Positions 9,401-14,796 of a stretch of 14,796 nucleotides of DNA are shown piece by piece (the first letter of the stretch is position 1; every line of letters begins with the position of its first letter). The notes beneath the pieces are model-generated. The model was given only the letters and a program-made list of their open reading frames with translations, was not told the origin of the DNA and searched no databases. The stretch is from Deltaproteobacteria bacterium (lineage in GTDB: Bacteria > Myxococcota_A > JAADFL01): positions 1 through 14,796 of the forward strand of contig JAADFL010000174.1 of the NCBI GenBank assembly GCA_013152945.1. The letters are read 5' to 3'. The translations under genes were made by a program, and so were the position numbers.

Positions 9401-9796
9401 CGGCAAATCCGAGAACAAGCCGCCCGCCGGCAAACATCCGCCGCTGCAGGAGGGGAGACAACATCTCCCGGACAACCGGCTGAATCTGATTTTCCCCTGG
9501 ACAGCGGGGTGCAGGGCGCAGTGCAGCGGGGAGACGGTGGTGCCACCTCCGTAACGCCCGTATACCGCCGGTTTTATGGATCAGTAAAGCTGGATTCTCT
9601 CCGCGTCGGCCGTGATGCCGCGCGTATCGCCGATGAGGTGATTCAGCATTTAACCAAACTTGTTGGCGCGGAGGTCGAGATAACGCTTGAGATTCAGGCG
9701 CGGTTGCCGGACGGTGCCTCCGACAAGACCGTTCGTGATGTGACGGAAAACTGCCGGACCCTTCGCTTCGACTCCTTCGGCTTTGAGGAGGAGTAA
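6485..9796 (+). CDS. Swt1-type HEPN domain plus DUF499 AAA-like ATPase, 1103 aa
   Basis: The N-terminal 120 residues look like a Swt1-family HEPN domain: a helical region ending in RNKWAH (90-95), which is an exact RxxxxH catalytic signature of HEPN ribonucleases. The DUF499 ATPase follows, with Walker A FGGGKTH at 243-249 (K247) and Walker B LILIDEW at 353-359 (D357, E358). Residues about 976-1024 form a Gly/Ser/Gln-rich flexible linker. The last 79 residues, starting PVYRRFYGSVKLD and ending in FGFEEE, form the small terminal domain usual in DUF499 proteins. The start is GTG 6485, preceded by GGGAG (6473-6477). The gene begins 14 bases after the protease stop. DUF499 proteins are partners of DUF1156 methylases in antiphage loci; this one probably couples ATP hydrolysis to sensing or processing of unmarked DNA, with HEPN as a possible RNase effector. 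Family assignment is firm; the mechanism is inferred. Confidence 0.93.
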   Translation: MAKTNHARVGEALDLLNEGLRPFVEREFRAKYKDRWRDEAARFFPVISYEEINWDTAAILKLMWDAWNEVFRHPLGHAERSLVSELREVRNKWAHQEPFSSDDAYRALDSMGRLLTAVSAPQAKEIENRKMALLRVRFDEQRRNEMRKNSFRPVEGSPQCGLKPWREVVTPHKDVAGGKYQQAEFAADLWQVYLGEAASEYQHPTEFFRRTFITEGLGKLLSNAVRRLGGKGGDPVVELQTNFGGGKTHSMLALYHLFSGTPAAELPGSEHVLKEAECNIPAHVNRAVVVGTKISPGSPTRKDDGTVVRTIWGEIAWQLGGREGYEMVREDDENATNPGDRLKELFNRFSPCLILIDEWVAYARQLHEGSDLPAGSFDTQFTFAQTLSESAKTAKDTLLVVSIPASDNEIGGDWGQRALSRLKNAIGRVESSWRPASPDEGFEIVRRRLFEPITDKQGFVARDAVARAFVEMYGTQHNEFPSECREAEYERRIKMAYPIHPELFDRLYNDWSTLDKFQRTRGVLRLMAAVIHSLWERQDGNLLIMPATVPIDDPAVQFELTRYLDDQWTPVIAKDVDGEHSLPLSLDRAVPNLGRYSACRRVARTIYIGSAPTQRAANRGIDDRQVKLGCVQPGETVATFGDALRRLTDRATYLYVDGRRYWYSTQPTVTRLAEDRAAQLHEHDVLDEIVRRLRREARSRGDFHRVHACSGGSDIPDEREARLVILGPEHPHSKGQHDSPARIEAQTILDNRGNSPRNYKNTLVFLAGDAIRLKELQTAIRQYLAWNSICDEREQLNLDPFQSRQADTKRRNADDTVNARIPETWQWLLVPGQPEPQGAPDWTEIRLQGTDSLALRAGKKLKNEEMLLVQMGGIRLRLELDRVPLWRGDDVAVKQLIKDFATYLYLPRLRDPDILLAAIREGVALLTWETDTFAYAQGRDEESGRYLGLEAARLINPGADGDALLVRPDVAARQIREQAARRQTSAAAGGETTSPGQPAESDFPLDSGVQGAVQRGDGGATSVTPVYRRFYGSVKLDSLRVGRDAARIADEVIQHLTKLVGAEVEITLEIQARLPDGASDKTVRDVTENCRTLRFDSFGFEEE

Positions 9797-9919
9797 ACTT
9801 GTTGCTTTGGATAAATTGGAAACACTGCAAAACGTTCCTGAGACATGACAGAGAAAGGGATTTAATGAAAAGCGAGACAGGAAAATCAAGATGTACCGAT
9901 TGAGGAAAAGGATACCCTT
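9797..9919. other. junction between DUF499 gene and second methyltransferase operon
   Basis: This 123-base gap marks a drop in G+C from the DUF499 gene to the following operon. It contains only tiny frames. The longest starts at a TTG (9799) just after GAGGAG, runs 34 codons to 9903 and has no recognisable features; two ATG frames of 12-13 codons overlap its end. I saw no good promoter, terminator hairpin or repeat. The AGGAAAAGGA at 9903-9912 is the ribosome site of the next gene. Confidence 0.5.
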
Positions 9920-10924
9920 GTGCGAAAGATAACCAACCCGAAGAAACCCTTGTCCCGTCGAGAGGCATCGATACTCTCGCCGCTTCGTTATCCAGGAGCG
10001 AAGAGACGTCTGGCGGGTTATGTCGCTGAGGTTCTTCGGTTGAATTCTCTTCGGCCCAAACTTTTTGTTGAACCATTTGCTGGTGGGGCAAGTGTATCCT
10101 TGCAGCTCCTGAACGATGATCTTGTGGAAGCGGTTGCGCTTGGCGAAAAGGACCCCTTGGTAACGAGTTTTTGGAAGATCGTATTTAGTGATCCTGAATG
10201 GCTTATTGAGCGAATTGAATCTATTGAGGTAACTGTAGATAATTGGAAATACTTCAGAGCAAATTCATTTCGATCCAACAAAGATCGCGCTCTGGCGTGT
10301 ATATTTTTAAATCGCACAAGTTTTTCAGGTATTCTTGCCTCTGGCTCAGGCCCAATCGGCGGATATTCCCAGAAGTCCCAGTATAAGATTGATTGCCGCT
10401 TCACCATTAGCACTATAGCCAAGCGTATACGGCAAGCGGCAAGATTGAAAGACAGAATACTATTCATTGATCGTGCCGACTGGAGGCATACATTGGAAAA
10501 AGTTGAGGGGATGGACTATGGCCCTCGGGAAGTGTTTTATTATCTCGATCCTCCTTTTTACCGCAAAGCACGACGTCTCTACAGGTTTTATTTCGAAGAG
10601 GATGATCACAACAACCTCTACAATGCTTTGATGAGCATCAAGCAACCTTGGCTTCTCAGTTATGATCCTGCCAAGCCGATTCTGGAGCTCTATTCTCATA
10701 ATGGTCGTGGCCCTAAGCATGTAGACTTGCTTTATTCTGCAGCAGCCAACGGGAACAGAGTAAAATCTCAAGAACTCATCATTACCAATCTTCCTTATCT
10801 GCCTAAAGAAACTAGGCTATGGCGATCAAGTGAGGAGTGGCGGCAGCCTGTTAGTAAGACGTGCCCCAACGGCATGGCAAAGAAAAGAACCAAGATTAAG
10901 AGAAACGGAGACAGACATGGCTAA
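9920..10924 (+). CDS. D12-class (Dam-like) N6-adenine DNA methyltransferase
   Basis: This 334-residue enzyme has the alpha-class motif order of Dam-type methylases. LRYPGAK lies at residues 22-28 and the SAM-binding motif FVEPFAGGAS at about 49-58. NRTSFSGILASG follows in the middle, and the catalytic motif DPPF is at 210-213 in YYLDPPFYRKA. It should methylate adenine in a short, unknown DNA site. The start is GTG 9920 with AGGAAAAGGA seven bases upstream. The stop (10922-10924) overlaps the HerA-like start by eight bases, so translation is coupled and the mark probably protects host DNA from HerA-NurA. The extra C-terminal tail of about 40 residues is basic (AKKRTKIKR). It lacks any fused restriction domain. 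Codon use is AT-richer than in the DUF1156 and DUF499 genes. Confidence 0.93.
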   Translation: MRKITNPKKPLSRREASILSPLRYPGAKRRLAGYVAEVLRLNSLRPKLFVEPFAGGASVSLQLLNDDLVEAVALGEKDPLVTSFWKIVFSDPEWLIERIESIEVTVDNWKYFRANSFRSNKDRALACIFLNRTSFSGILASGSGPIGGYSQKSQYKIDCRFTISTIAKRIRQAARLKDRILFIDRADWRHTLEKVEGMDYGPREVFYYLDPPFYRKARRLYRFYFEEDDHNNLYNALMSIKQPWLLSYDPAKPILELYSHNGRGPKHVDLLYSAAANGNRVKSQELIITNLPYLPKETRLWRSSEEWRQPVSKTCPNGMAKKRTKIKRNGDRHG

Positions 10925-13010
10925 TAACAGTTCGCTTGGGAATCGCATTGTTGCACGAGAGCTCATAATTCAGAGGCTCTTGGCACACTCCACTCTTGTC
11001 GGCGGCATTTACACTATGGGATACGATGAGTGTCTGGTGCTGACAAACGACCTTTGGAAAAAGCAGGCTGGCGGAATACCTCAACACTGCTTCTTGTTGG
11101 CTACTGCAATGATCCCAGGTGGAGCCCCTGAAGTTGAAGACGAAGAAATCATTCTTCTCCGTGTAGTTGGGCCAGCTGCTCTTCCTGCGGAAGCTGAATT
11201 GGTTCAGGTGCGAGAGCAGGCGATGCGCGAAATGGTAGTAACTCGAGGTCCTGAAGGTGCTGCGTCCTCCCCAGCCATTTTGGATGTTTTGACCAGAAAC
11301 GAAATACAATTCTCAGGCATCAAGGCCAAGGTTCTTGGAACTTTCTATGATACTGATGTGAATGGTTCCCCACTGCTTGCTTTTGGTAGTGACGTAGAAA
11401 CGTTTTACTCAGCAAGCAGATACAAAGTATACAAGCCCTTCGGTGACAGTCTTGCTATAGTTGCCAGTTACCCTGAAATAACAGAGCGTGAAGAGCTCGC
11501 ACGCCAAGAACATGGCCAGAGACCTTCGCGAGTGCGAATTGGGTCCATACGTTACAGTTCCACAAAGCGCAGACGACCGATGACTGCGGGCAGGGAAGGC
11601 GATACTTCTGTTCCCGTCAAGGTGAATGTTGATGACTTTATTTCAATGAAGACAGCCGTTTTTGGTATGACGCGACTAGGCAAATCAAACACGATGAAAA
11701 CCATCGCTACTGCCGTATTTCAGCATGCGGTGGAGACCAATCAGAACATAGGCCAGCTACTTTTTGATCCAGCTGGTGAATATGCCAATGTTAATGTTCA
11801 AGATCAGACCGCTCTTGCCCAAATTGGTGATCAGTATGTGACAATATTCCGCTTGGGTGCAACTGGCGACGAACCAGGTGTACGCTCCCTTTCGACAAAT
11901 TTCTTTTCCGATAGCACGATTGAAGTCACTTGGTCGATAATTAGGTCGGGGCTATCTGCATGGATGACTTCTGGATATGTAGAGAGCTTTGTTTCGGCTG
12001 ATGTGATCGGCCCTGAAGACGAAAGGACTGACAGGTCGGCCTATACACGCGCCCAGCGACGCAGATGTGCATTATATGCAACCTTGATTAAAGCAGGTTT
12101 TACACCTCCTGCCAGATTTAGTTCGAGGCTGGCAGTCAATAGAGACGTCCTAAATCTTATAAACCAAAATCTAACAGATTCACAAGCATCGCACTTTACA
12201 ACAACTGGCCGTGGGACTCTTACTCTCAATACTCACAATATCCAGCTATTCTGGGACAGCTTGCTTGCTGCAAAGGATGCGAATGGTGGAAACCAGCATC
12301 TGGGCCGATGGATTGATAGTGGCTTAGATGCCATTCTTACCGTCTATCGTGGTTCAACGGGGAGAGGTTTTCGATTGCTGGAGCCACTTCGAGTATTTCA
12401 TTCCGCAGCAAGAGATCAGGATTATGCCAGCGAGGTATTACAAGAACTCATCTCCGGAAAGATTGTTATCGTCGATCTCTCTTTGGGGTCAGAAAATGTT
12501 CTCCAGTTCTGCTCGGAACGTATAGTCAACCACATCCTTACAGAAGCATCAAGGCGCTTCGCTGCTGGAGAAGAGCCATACAAAATACAAATATTTATCG
12601 AAGAGGCACACCGGCTTTTCAATCGCGACAAAATGAAAGCTCCTTCAGAAGCAGACCCCTATGTTCGGCTTGCAAAAGAAGCTGCAAAGTTCAAGATTGG
12701 TCTGATATATGCGACGCAAGAGGTCAGTAGTGTAGATCCGCTCATTCTTTCAAACACTTCAAACTGGATAGTTACGCACTTAAACAACCGATCCGAGGTA
12801 AAGGAGCTGTCCAAGTACTATGATTTCCAGGATTTCGCAGAACTAACGTTGAAAGCTGAGGATGTAGGATTCGCCCGCATAAAGACACGCAGTGGGCGTT
12901 ATATTATTCCCGTGCATATTGATTTATTTGATCGTTCCAAGATTGACGCTGCACGAAATGCGGCTTTGCGGACTCATCAAGACAGAACGCAAGAGACGAT
13001 TGGAGATTAA
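10917..13010 (+). CDS. herA: HerA-like DNA translocase/ATPase (HAS-barrel plus DUF87)
   Basis: This 697-residue protein resembles HerA, a hexameric FtsK/VirB4-type ATPase that moves along double-stranded DNA and feeds a nuclease. An N-terminal beta-rich region of about 90 residues fits the HAS barrel. Walker A is GMTRLGKSN at residues 250-258 (K256), followed by LLFDPAGEY, typical of DUF87. Walker B is IFIEEAHRLF at 559-568 with catalytic glutamates E562/E563. A TQEVSSVDPLILSNT stretch about 40 residues later matches the family's sensor region. I chose ATG 10917, which has GGAG six bases upstream; in-frame codons back to 10830 would only duplicate coding space of the methyltransferase. The next gene, NurA-like, begins three bases after the stop, which supports a HerA-NurA complex. 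In bacteria, HerA with a nuclease partner occurs in antiphage systems. Confidence 0.94.
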   Translation: MANNSSLGNRIVARELIIQRLLAHSTLVGGIYTMGYDECLVLTNDLWKKQAGGIPQHCFLLATAMIPGGAPEVEDEEIILLRVVGPAALPAEAELVQVREQAMREMVVTRGPEGAASSPAILDVLTRNEIQFSGIKAKVLGTFYDTDVNGSPLLAFGSDVETFYSASRYKVYKPFGDSLAIVASYPEITEREELARQEHGQRPSRVRIGSIRYSSTKRRRPMTAGREGDTSVPVKVNVDDFISMKTAVFGMTRLGKSNTMKTIATAVFQHAVETNQNIGQLLFDPAGEYANVNVQDQTALAQIGDQYVTIFRLGATGDEPGVRSLSTNFFSDSTIEVTWSIIRSGLSAWMTSGYVESFVSADVIGPEDERTDRSAYTRAQRRRCALYATLIKAGFTPPARFSSRLAVNRDVLNLINQNLTDSQASHFTTTGRGTLTLNTHNIQLFWDSLLAAKDANGGNQHLGRWIDSGLDAILTVYRGSTGRGFRLLEPLRVFHSAARDQDYASEVLQELISGKIVIVDLSLGSENVLQFCSERIVNHILTEASRRFAAGEEPYKIQIFIEEAHRLFNRDKMKAPSEADPYVRLAKEAAKFKIGLIYATQEVSSVDPLILSNTSNWIVTHLNNRSEVKELSKYYDFQDFAELTLKAEDVGFARIKTRSGRYIIPVHIDLFDRSKIDAARNAALRTHQDRTQETIGD

Positions 13011-13013
13011 GAA

Positions 13014-14369
13014 ATGCCATACAAGAATCCATCAGGGAAATTAGAACGATCTCGAAGCACCGGGCATGTGCCCATTGTGGAGAATGAATTAGTCAAAGAA
13101 AAACTACGAAGTTTTCGAGTCTTTGCGCAGCAGCCTGACCCAGAGATCAACTCAGAACTTATTGTTAACTCCAATACATTGGGAACCTCTGGGGAACCCA
13201 TTAGGTGGGTGATATCTTTCGACGGGTCCCCTCATGAAGTTGCTGCCCGTGAAGAATACCCGAGTACTCGGATTGGTTACATACAAGTTGCTGGGGTGCT
13301 GGTTCATTTGGAAGAATTGCTTGGTCAACAGAATGCTCATTTGGTTGATCCAGCGGTGATTCATGAAGCAACGCAAGAGGCATTACACTCTATGGTTCTT
13401 CCCGGATCAAATGTCTGTCGGCCTGACATGGCAACAGTAAAGGATTCCTGGCGAGCAGAAGTATACGATATCTTTCGTGACTATAGCGTAGAGGACATTC
13501 CTTTATTAGATATCTATATGCTGCTTGTCAGAAAAAGCGACAAGCAATCTCCACACGGAGGCGTCATAGTGGCGCGCTGTTCTGCAACGCCTGATTGCTC
13601 TGCAAGAGATATTGAAGTTCCAGTAGAGGGCGTCTATTGCCCTTCGTGTGGCGGCCGCATCTTCCCAACTGATGCACTGCGTATCCATGAAGAAGTTTCT
13701 GAGGAGCATGTGAATGCTACGGCCCTTGGAAGATTAATGACCGTTCTCGAACAAATAACAATGGTTGCATACCTACATTTTCTGTCTCAGCGACAAGCAC
13801 GCATTGTAGGCTATGTGGGGTTTATTCTTGATGGTCCACTCGCACTTTTTGGTCCCCAAGCATGGTTGCATACAGCAATTTTGGCATTTATTCATGACCT
13901 GTATGACACGCTGTCCGACCAACGCCTGAGAATTCCTGTGATAGTAGGAATTGAAAAAGGTGGGCAGTTCGCAGAGCATGCAGCAGCAATAGACGGACGT
14001 ATTCCACGTCAACATATTATGCCACTGTCGGATGATTACATTTACCAACACATATTGACATTTAGGTCTTCCTCTAATTCGGCTTTTGGTCGGGATACAT
14101 ATTATGGGCAAAAGTTCTTTTATAAAACAGCTCAAGGTCAAATGCTCACAATAACGATTCCGAAACCAGCGGGACCAGTCAACGACCCGTACGATCCCAC
14201 GCATTACCCAATTCTGCCTGACACACTTGCCTTATTGGATCGTATTGGGACGAGCCTTTATAAGGATGCTGTCATTCCTGTAGCATTGGCGCATTCTTAT
14301 GCTTCAATTCCTTTGCAAACTGGTTCAAATGTGTTGACGTTACTTTCGAGAGAGCTTTTGGGGCTTTGA
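13014..14369 (+). CDS. nurA: NurA-family nuclease with a zinc-ribbon-like insert, 451 aa
   Basis: NurA is a nuclease that works inside the HerA ring. The metal-binding start motif is visible as SFDGSPHEVAARE (D70 in DGS), followed by GYIQVAGVLVHLEEL. The late NurA motifs GIEKGGQFAEHA (312-323) and PLSDDYIYQHI (D340/D341) are present. Between them is a likely zinc ribbon: C189 and C195 (CSATPDC) with C209 and C212 (CPSCGG). The ATG at 13014 has GGAG eight bases upstream and lies three bases after the HerA stop, so the genes are co-translated. Archaeal NurA has 5'-3' exonuclease and single-strand endonuclease activity, and the same is expected here. The gene ends in TGA at 14367-14369, after which the same frame stays open for 63 codons. 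No clear terminator follows. Confidence 0.86.
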   Translation: MPYKNPSGKLERSRSTGHVPIVENELVKEKLRSFRVFAQQPDPEINSELIVNSNTLGTSGEPIRWVISFDGSPHEVAAREEYPSTRIGYIQVAGVLVHLEELLGQQNAHLVDPAVIHEATQEALHSMVLPGSNVCRPDMATVKDSWRAEVYDIFRDYSVEDIPLLDIYMLLVRKSDKQSPHGGVIVARCSATPDCSARDIEVPVEGVYCPSCGGRIFPTDALRIHEEVSEEHVNATALGRLMTVLEQITMVAYLHFLSQRQARIVGYVGFILDGPLALFGPQAWLHTAILAFIHDLYDTLSDQRLRIPVIVGIEKGGQFAEHAAAIDGRIPRQHIMPLSDDYIYQHILTFRSSSNSAFGRDTYYGQKFFYKTAQGQMLTITIPKPAGPVNDPYDPTHYPILPDTLALLDRIGTSLYKDAVIPVALAHSYASIPLQTGSNVLTLLSRELLGL

Positions 14370-14561
14370 ATCATCGAGCGTTGCTATAAGAAAAAATATG
14401 AGCTTCCGCTTCCTGCGAAAAATCAAAATCGCACCAGGGGTGACCCTGAACTTGAGCAAGTCGGGTGGATCGCTCTCATCGCGTGGCCAGCGGATGCGAT
14501 CCTGGCTTATCCGGAGCTGCTGAGCATTGCGGAGGGATACGCTTTGATTATCATGGATTAA
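14370..14561 (+). other. in-frame open extension after the NurA stop (63 codons)
   Basis: Reading on in the NurA frame past its TGA gives 63 sense codons ending in TAA at 14559-14561. The translation is not random-looking at its end: IAWPADAILAYPELL then SIAEGYALIIMD reads like a protein C-terminus. It has no obvious start or ribosome site. It overlaps the DUF4236-like frame in another phase, so at most one of the two was ever coding over 14398-14478. The part after about 14470 may be a leftover 3' end of a deleted gene. I do not recognise it. Confidence 0.35.
14398..14523 (+). pseudogene. truncated DUF4236-family gene remnant
   Basis: ATG 14398 opens 41 codons whose first 27 residues match the start of DUF4236 proteins closely: MSFRFLRKIKIAPGV followed by NLSKSGGSLS. 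DUF4236 proteins normally continue with a glycine-rich GGRG-type segment and are longer. Here the similarity stops at about 14478, and the frame ends in unrelated residues (RGQRMRSWLIRSC) and a TGA. The break lies at the point where another frame starts to look protein-like, which suggests a deletion or recombination junction. The ribosome site is poor. This is probably a dead fragment left by island turnover. Confidence 0.62.
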
Positions 14562-14568
14562 ACACAAA

Positions 14569-14592
14569 CTGCTTTGTGTCTCACAAAAGCAG
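14569..14592. repeat. imperfect hairpin after the remnant gene
   Basis: CTGCTTTGTG (14569-14578) and CACAAAAGCAG (14582-14592) are inverted copies with one bulged base and a three-base loop. A run of A, not T, follows on the + strand and no T-run follows on the other strand, so it is not a standard intrinsic terminator. It may weakly stall transcription or belong to the repeat array beside it. Confidence 0.45.
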
Positions 14593-14595
14593 AAA

Positions 14596-14625
14596 AATGA
14601 GCCACAAAAACAGTTATGGCTCATT
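14596..14625. repeat. inverted repeat, 9-bp arms, 12-base loop
   Basis: AATGAGCCA (14596-14604) and TGGCTCATT (14617-14625) are perfect inverted copies. The right arm is immediately followed by a further element: GCTCAT (14619-14624) and ATGAGC (14627-14632) are inverted with a two-base gap. The half-site begins with TGAG, as in the neighbouring palindrome. Confidence 0.7.
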
Positions 14626-14644
14626 CATGAGCTGCAAAAAGCAT

Positions 14645-14676
14645 TGAGTTGCATTAAACAGAAAATATGCGACTCA
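14645..14676. repeat. inverted repeat, 10-bp arms, 12-base loop; candidate operator
   Basis: TGAGTTGCAT (14645-14654) and ATGCGACTCA (14667-14676) are inverted copies with a single mismatch, which would be a G-U pair in RNA. The 12-base loop is the same length as in the palindrome 49 bases upstream. Arm centres are 22 bases apart, about two DNA turns, as expected for a dimeric regulator. A further GTTGCAT copy lies at 14685-14691. The target gene would be beyond the window end. Confidence 0.6.
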
Positions 14677-14699
14677 AACTTCGGGTTGCATCTGTGCAG

Positions 14700-14796
14700 T
14701 ACAATCGGCTCTTTGTTGAGTTTTGCGCCTCCTTCTGCTTGACCTCTGCTGTTGGAATTCAAGAATCAGGACACCGCCCCCGGCGGATTCCGCGCG
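14700..14796. other. window end: no gene seen
   Basis: Together with the preceding repeats this completes about 430 bases without an intact gene. I see no start with a good ribosome site, no tRNA and no terminator here. The last 25 bases turn strongly G+C-rich, which may mark the edge of the AT-richer insert and a return to a different sequence block. Confidence 0.4.

Noticed and set aside
9799-9903. 34-codon TTG-start frame after the DUF499 gene
   Set aside because: GAGGAG precedes it, but that stretch is also the coding end of the DUF499 gene; the start is rare and the product has no features, so coding is not supported.
9381-10091. 236-codon minus-strand frame across the DUF499 gene end and the Dam-like gene start
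   Set aside because: It spans two real genes on the opposite strand, has no ribosome site that I can see and reads as low-complexity Arg/Pro/Ser sequence.
10830-10916. Upstream in-frame start for the HerA-like gene at 10830
   Set aside because: It lies inside the methyltransferase coding region and has no family support; ATG 10917 has GGAG at six bases and begins the HAS-barrel region.
14569-14592. Intrinsic terminator after the NurA gene
   Set aside because: The stem is imperfect and is followed by A residues rather than a T-run, so it does not meet the usual pattern.
14597-14691. CRISPR array
   Set aside because: The elements are short, degenerate and in mixed orientation, without constant direct repeats or uniform spacers.
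1-14796. Insertion sequence or integrase
   Set aside because: No transposase, integrase or terminal inverted repeats flanking a gene block were seen; mobility is inferred only from composition changes and the gene remnant.

Overview
The window is a bacterial defence-island segment. All recognisable genes are on the + strand and tightly packed. No housekeeping or ribosomal genes are present, so the host cannot be named. Purine-rich Shine-Dalgarno sites, GTG starts and the gene families fit a Gram-negative bacterium (proteobacterial or desulfobacterial in flavour), but that is a weak inference.

Layout. (1) Positions 3-194: the 3' end of an unknown gene, coupled by an ATGA overlap to a 444-aa coiled-coil protein with two membrane segments (191-1525). 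(2) Positions 1610-4642: a DUF1156-family N6-adenine DNA methyltransferase. (3) Positions 4698-6470: an AT-richer cassette with its own candidate promoter, encoding a 61-aa lysine-rich protein and a 523-aa protein that looks like a papain-fold (C39-like) cysteine protease. (4) Positions 6485-9796: a large ATPase with an N-terminal Swt1-type HEPN domain (intact RxxxxH) and a DUF499 body. (5) Positions 9920-14369: a second, AT-richer operon with a D12-class (Dam-like) adenine methyltransferase, a HerA-like hexameric ATPase and a NurA-family nuclease carrying a four-cysteine zinc-ribbon-like insert; these genes overlap by 8 bp or are 3 bp apart. (6) Positions 14370-14796: no intact gene. It holds the remnant of a DUF4236 gene and an array of short inverted TGAG-type elements that may be operators.

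How the parts may work together. DUF1156 methylases and DUF499 ATPases are known partners in antiphage loci, and HerA-NurA is a known ATPase/nuclease pair, so the locus looks like two modification-linked modules. In one, the DUF1156 enzyme marks self DNA and the HEPN-DUF499 ATPase senses or acts. In the other, the Dam-like enzyme marks DNA and HerA-NurA degrades unmarked DNA. The unusual part is the small-protein plus protease cassette inserted between the DUF1156 and DUF499 genes, a place where I would expect nothing or a DUF3780-type gene. G+C differs visibly between modules, and inside the DUF1156 gene itself, which points to modular assembly. No canonical helicase (SNF2, DUF1998 or PLD type) of the kind often linked to DUF499/DUF1156 is visible; it may be absent or lie outside the window.
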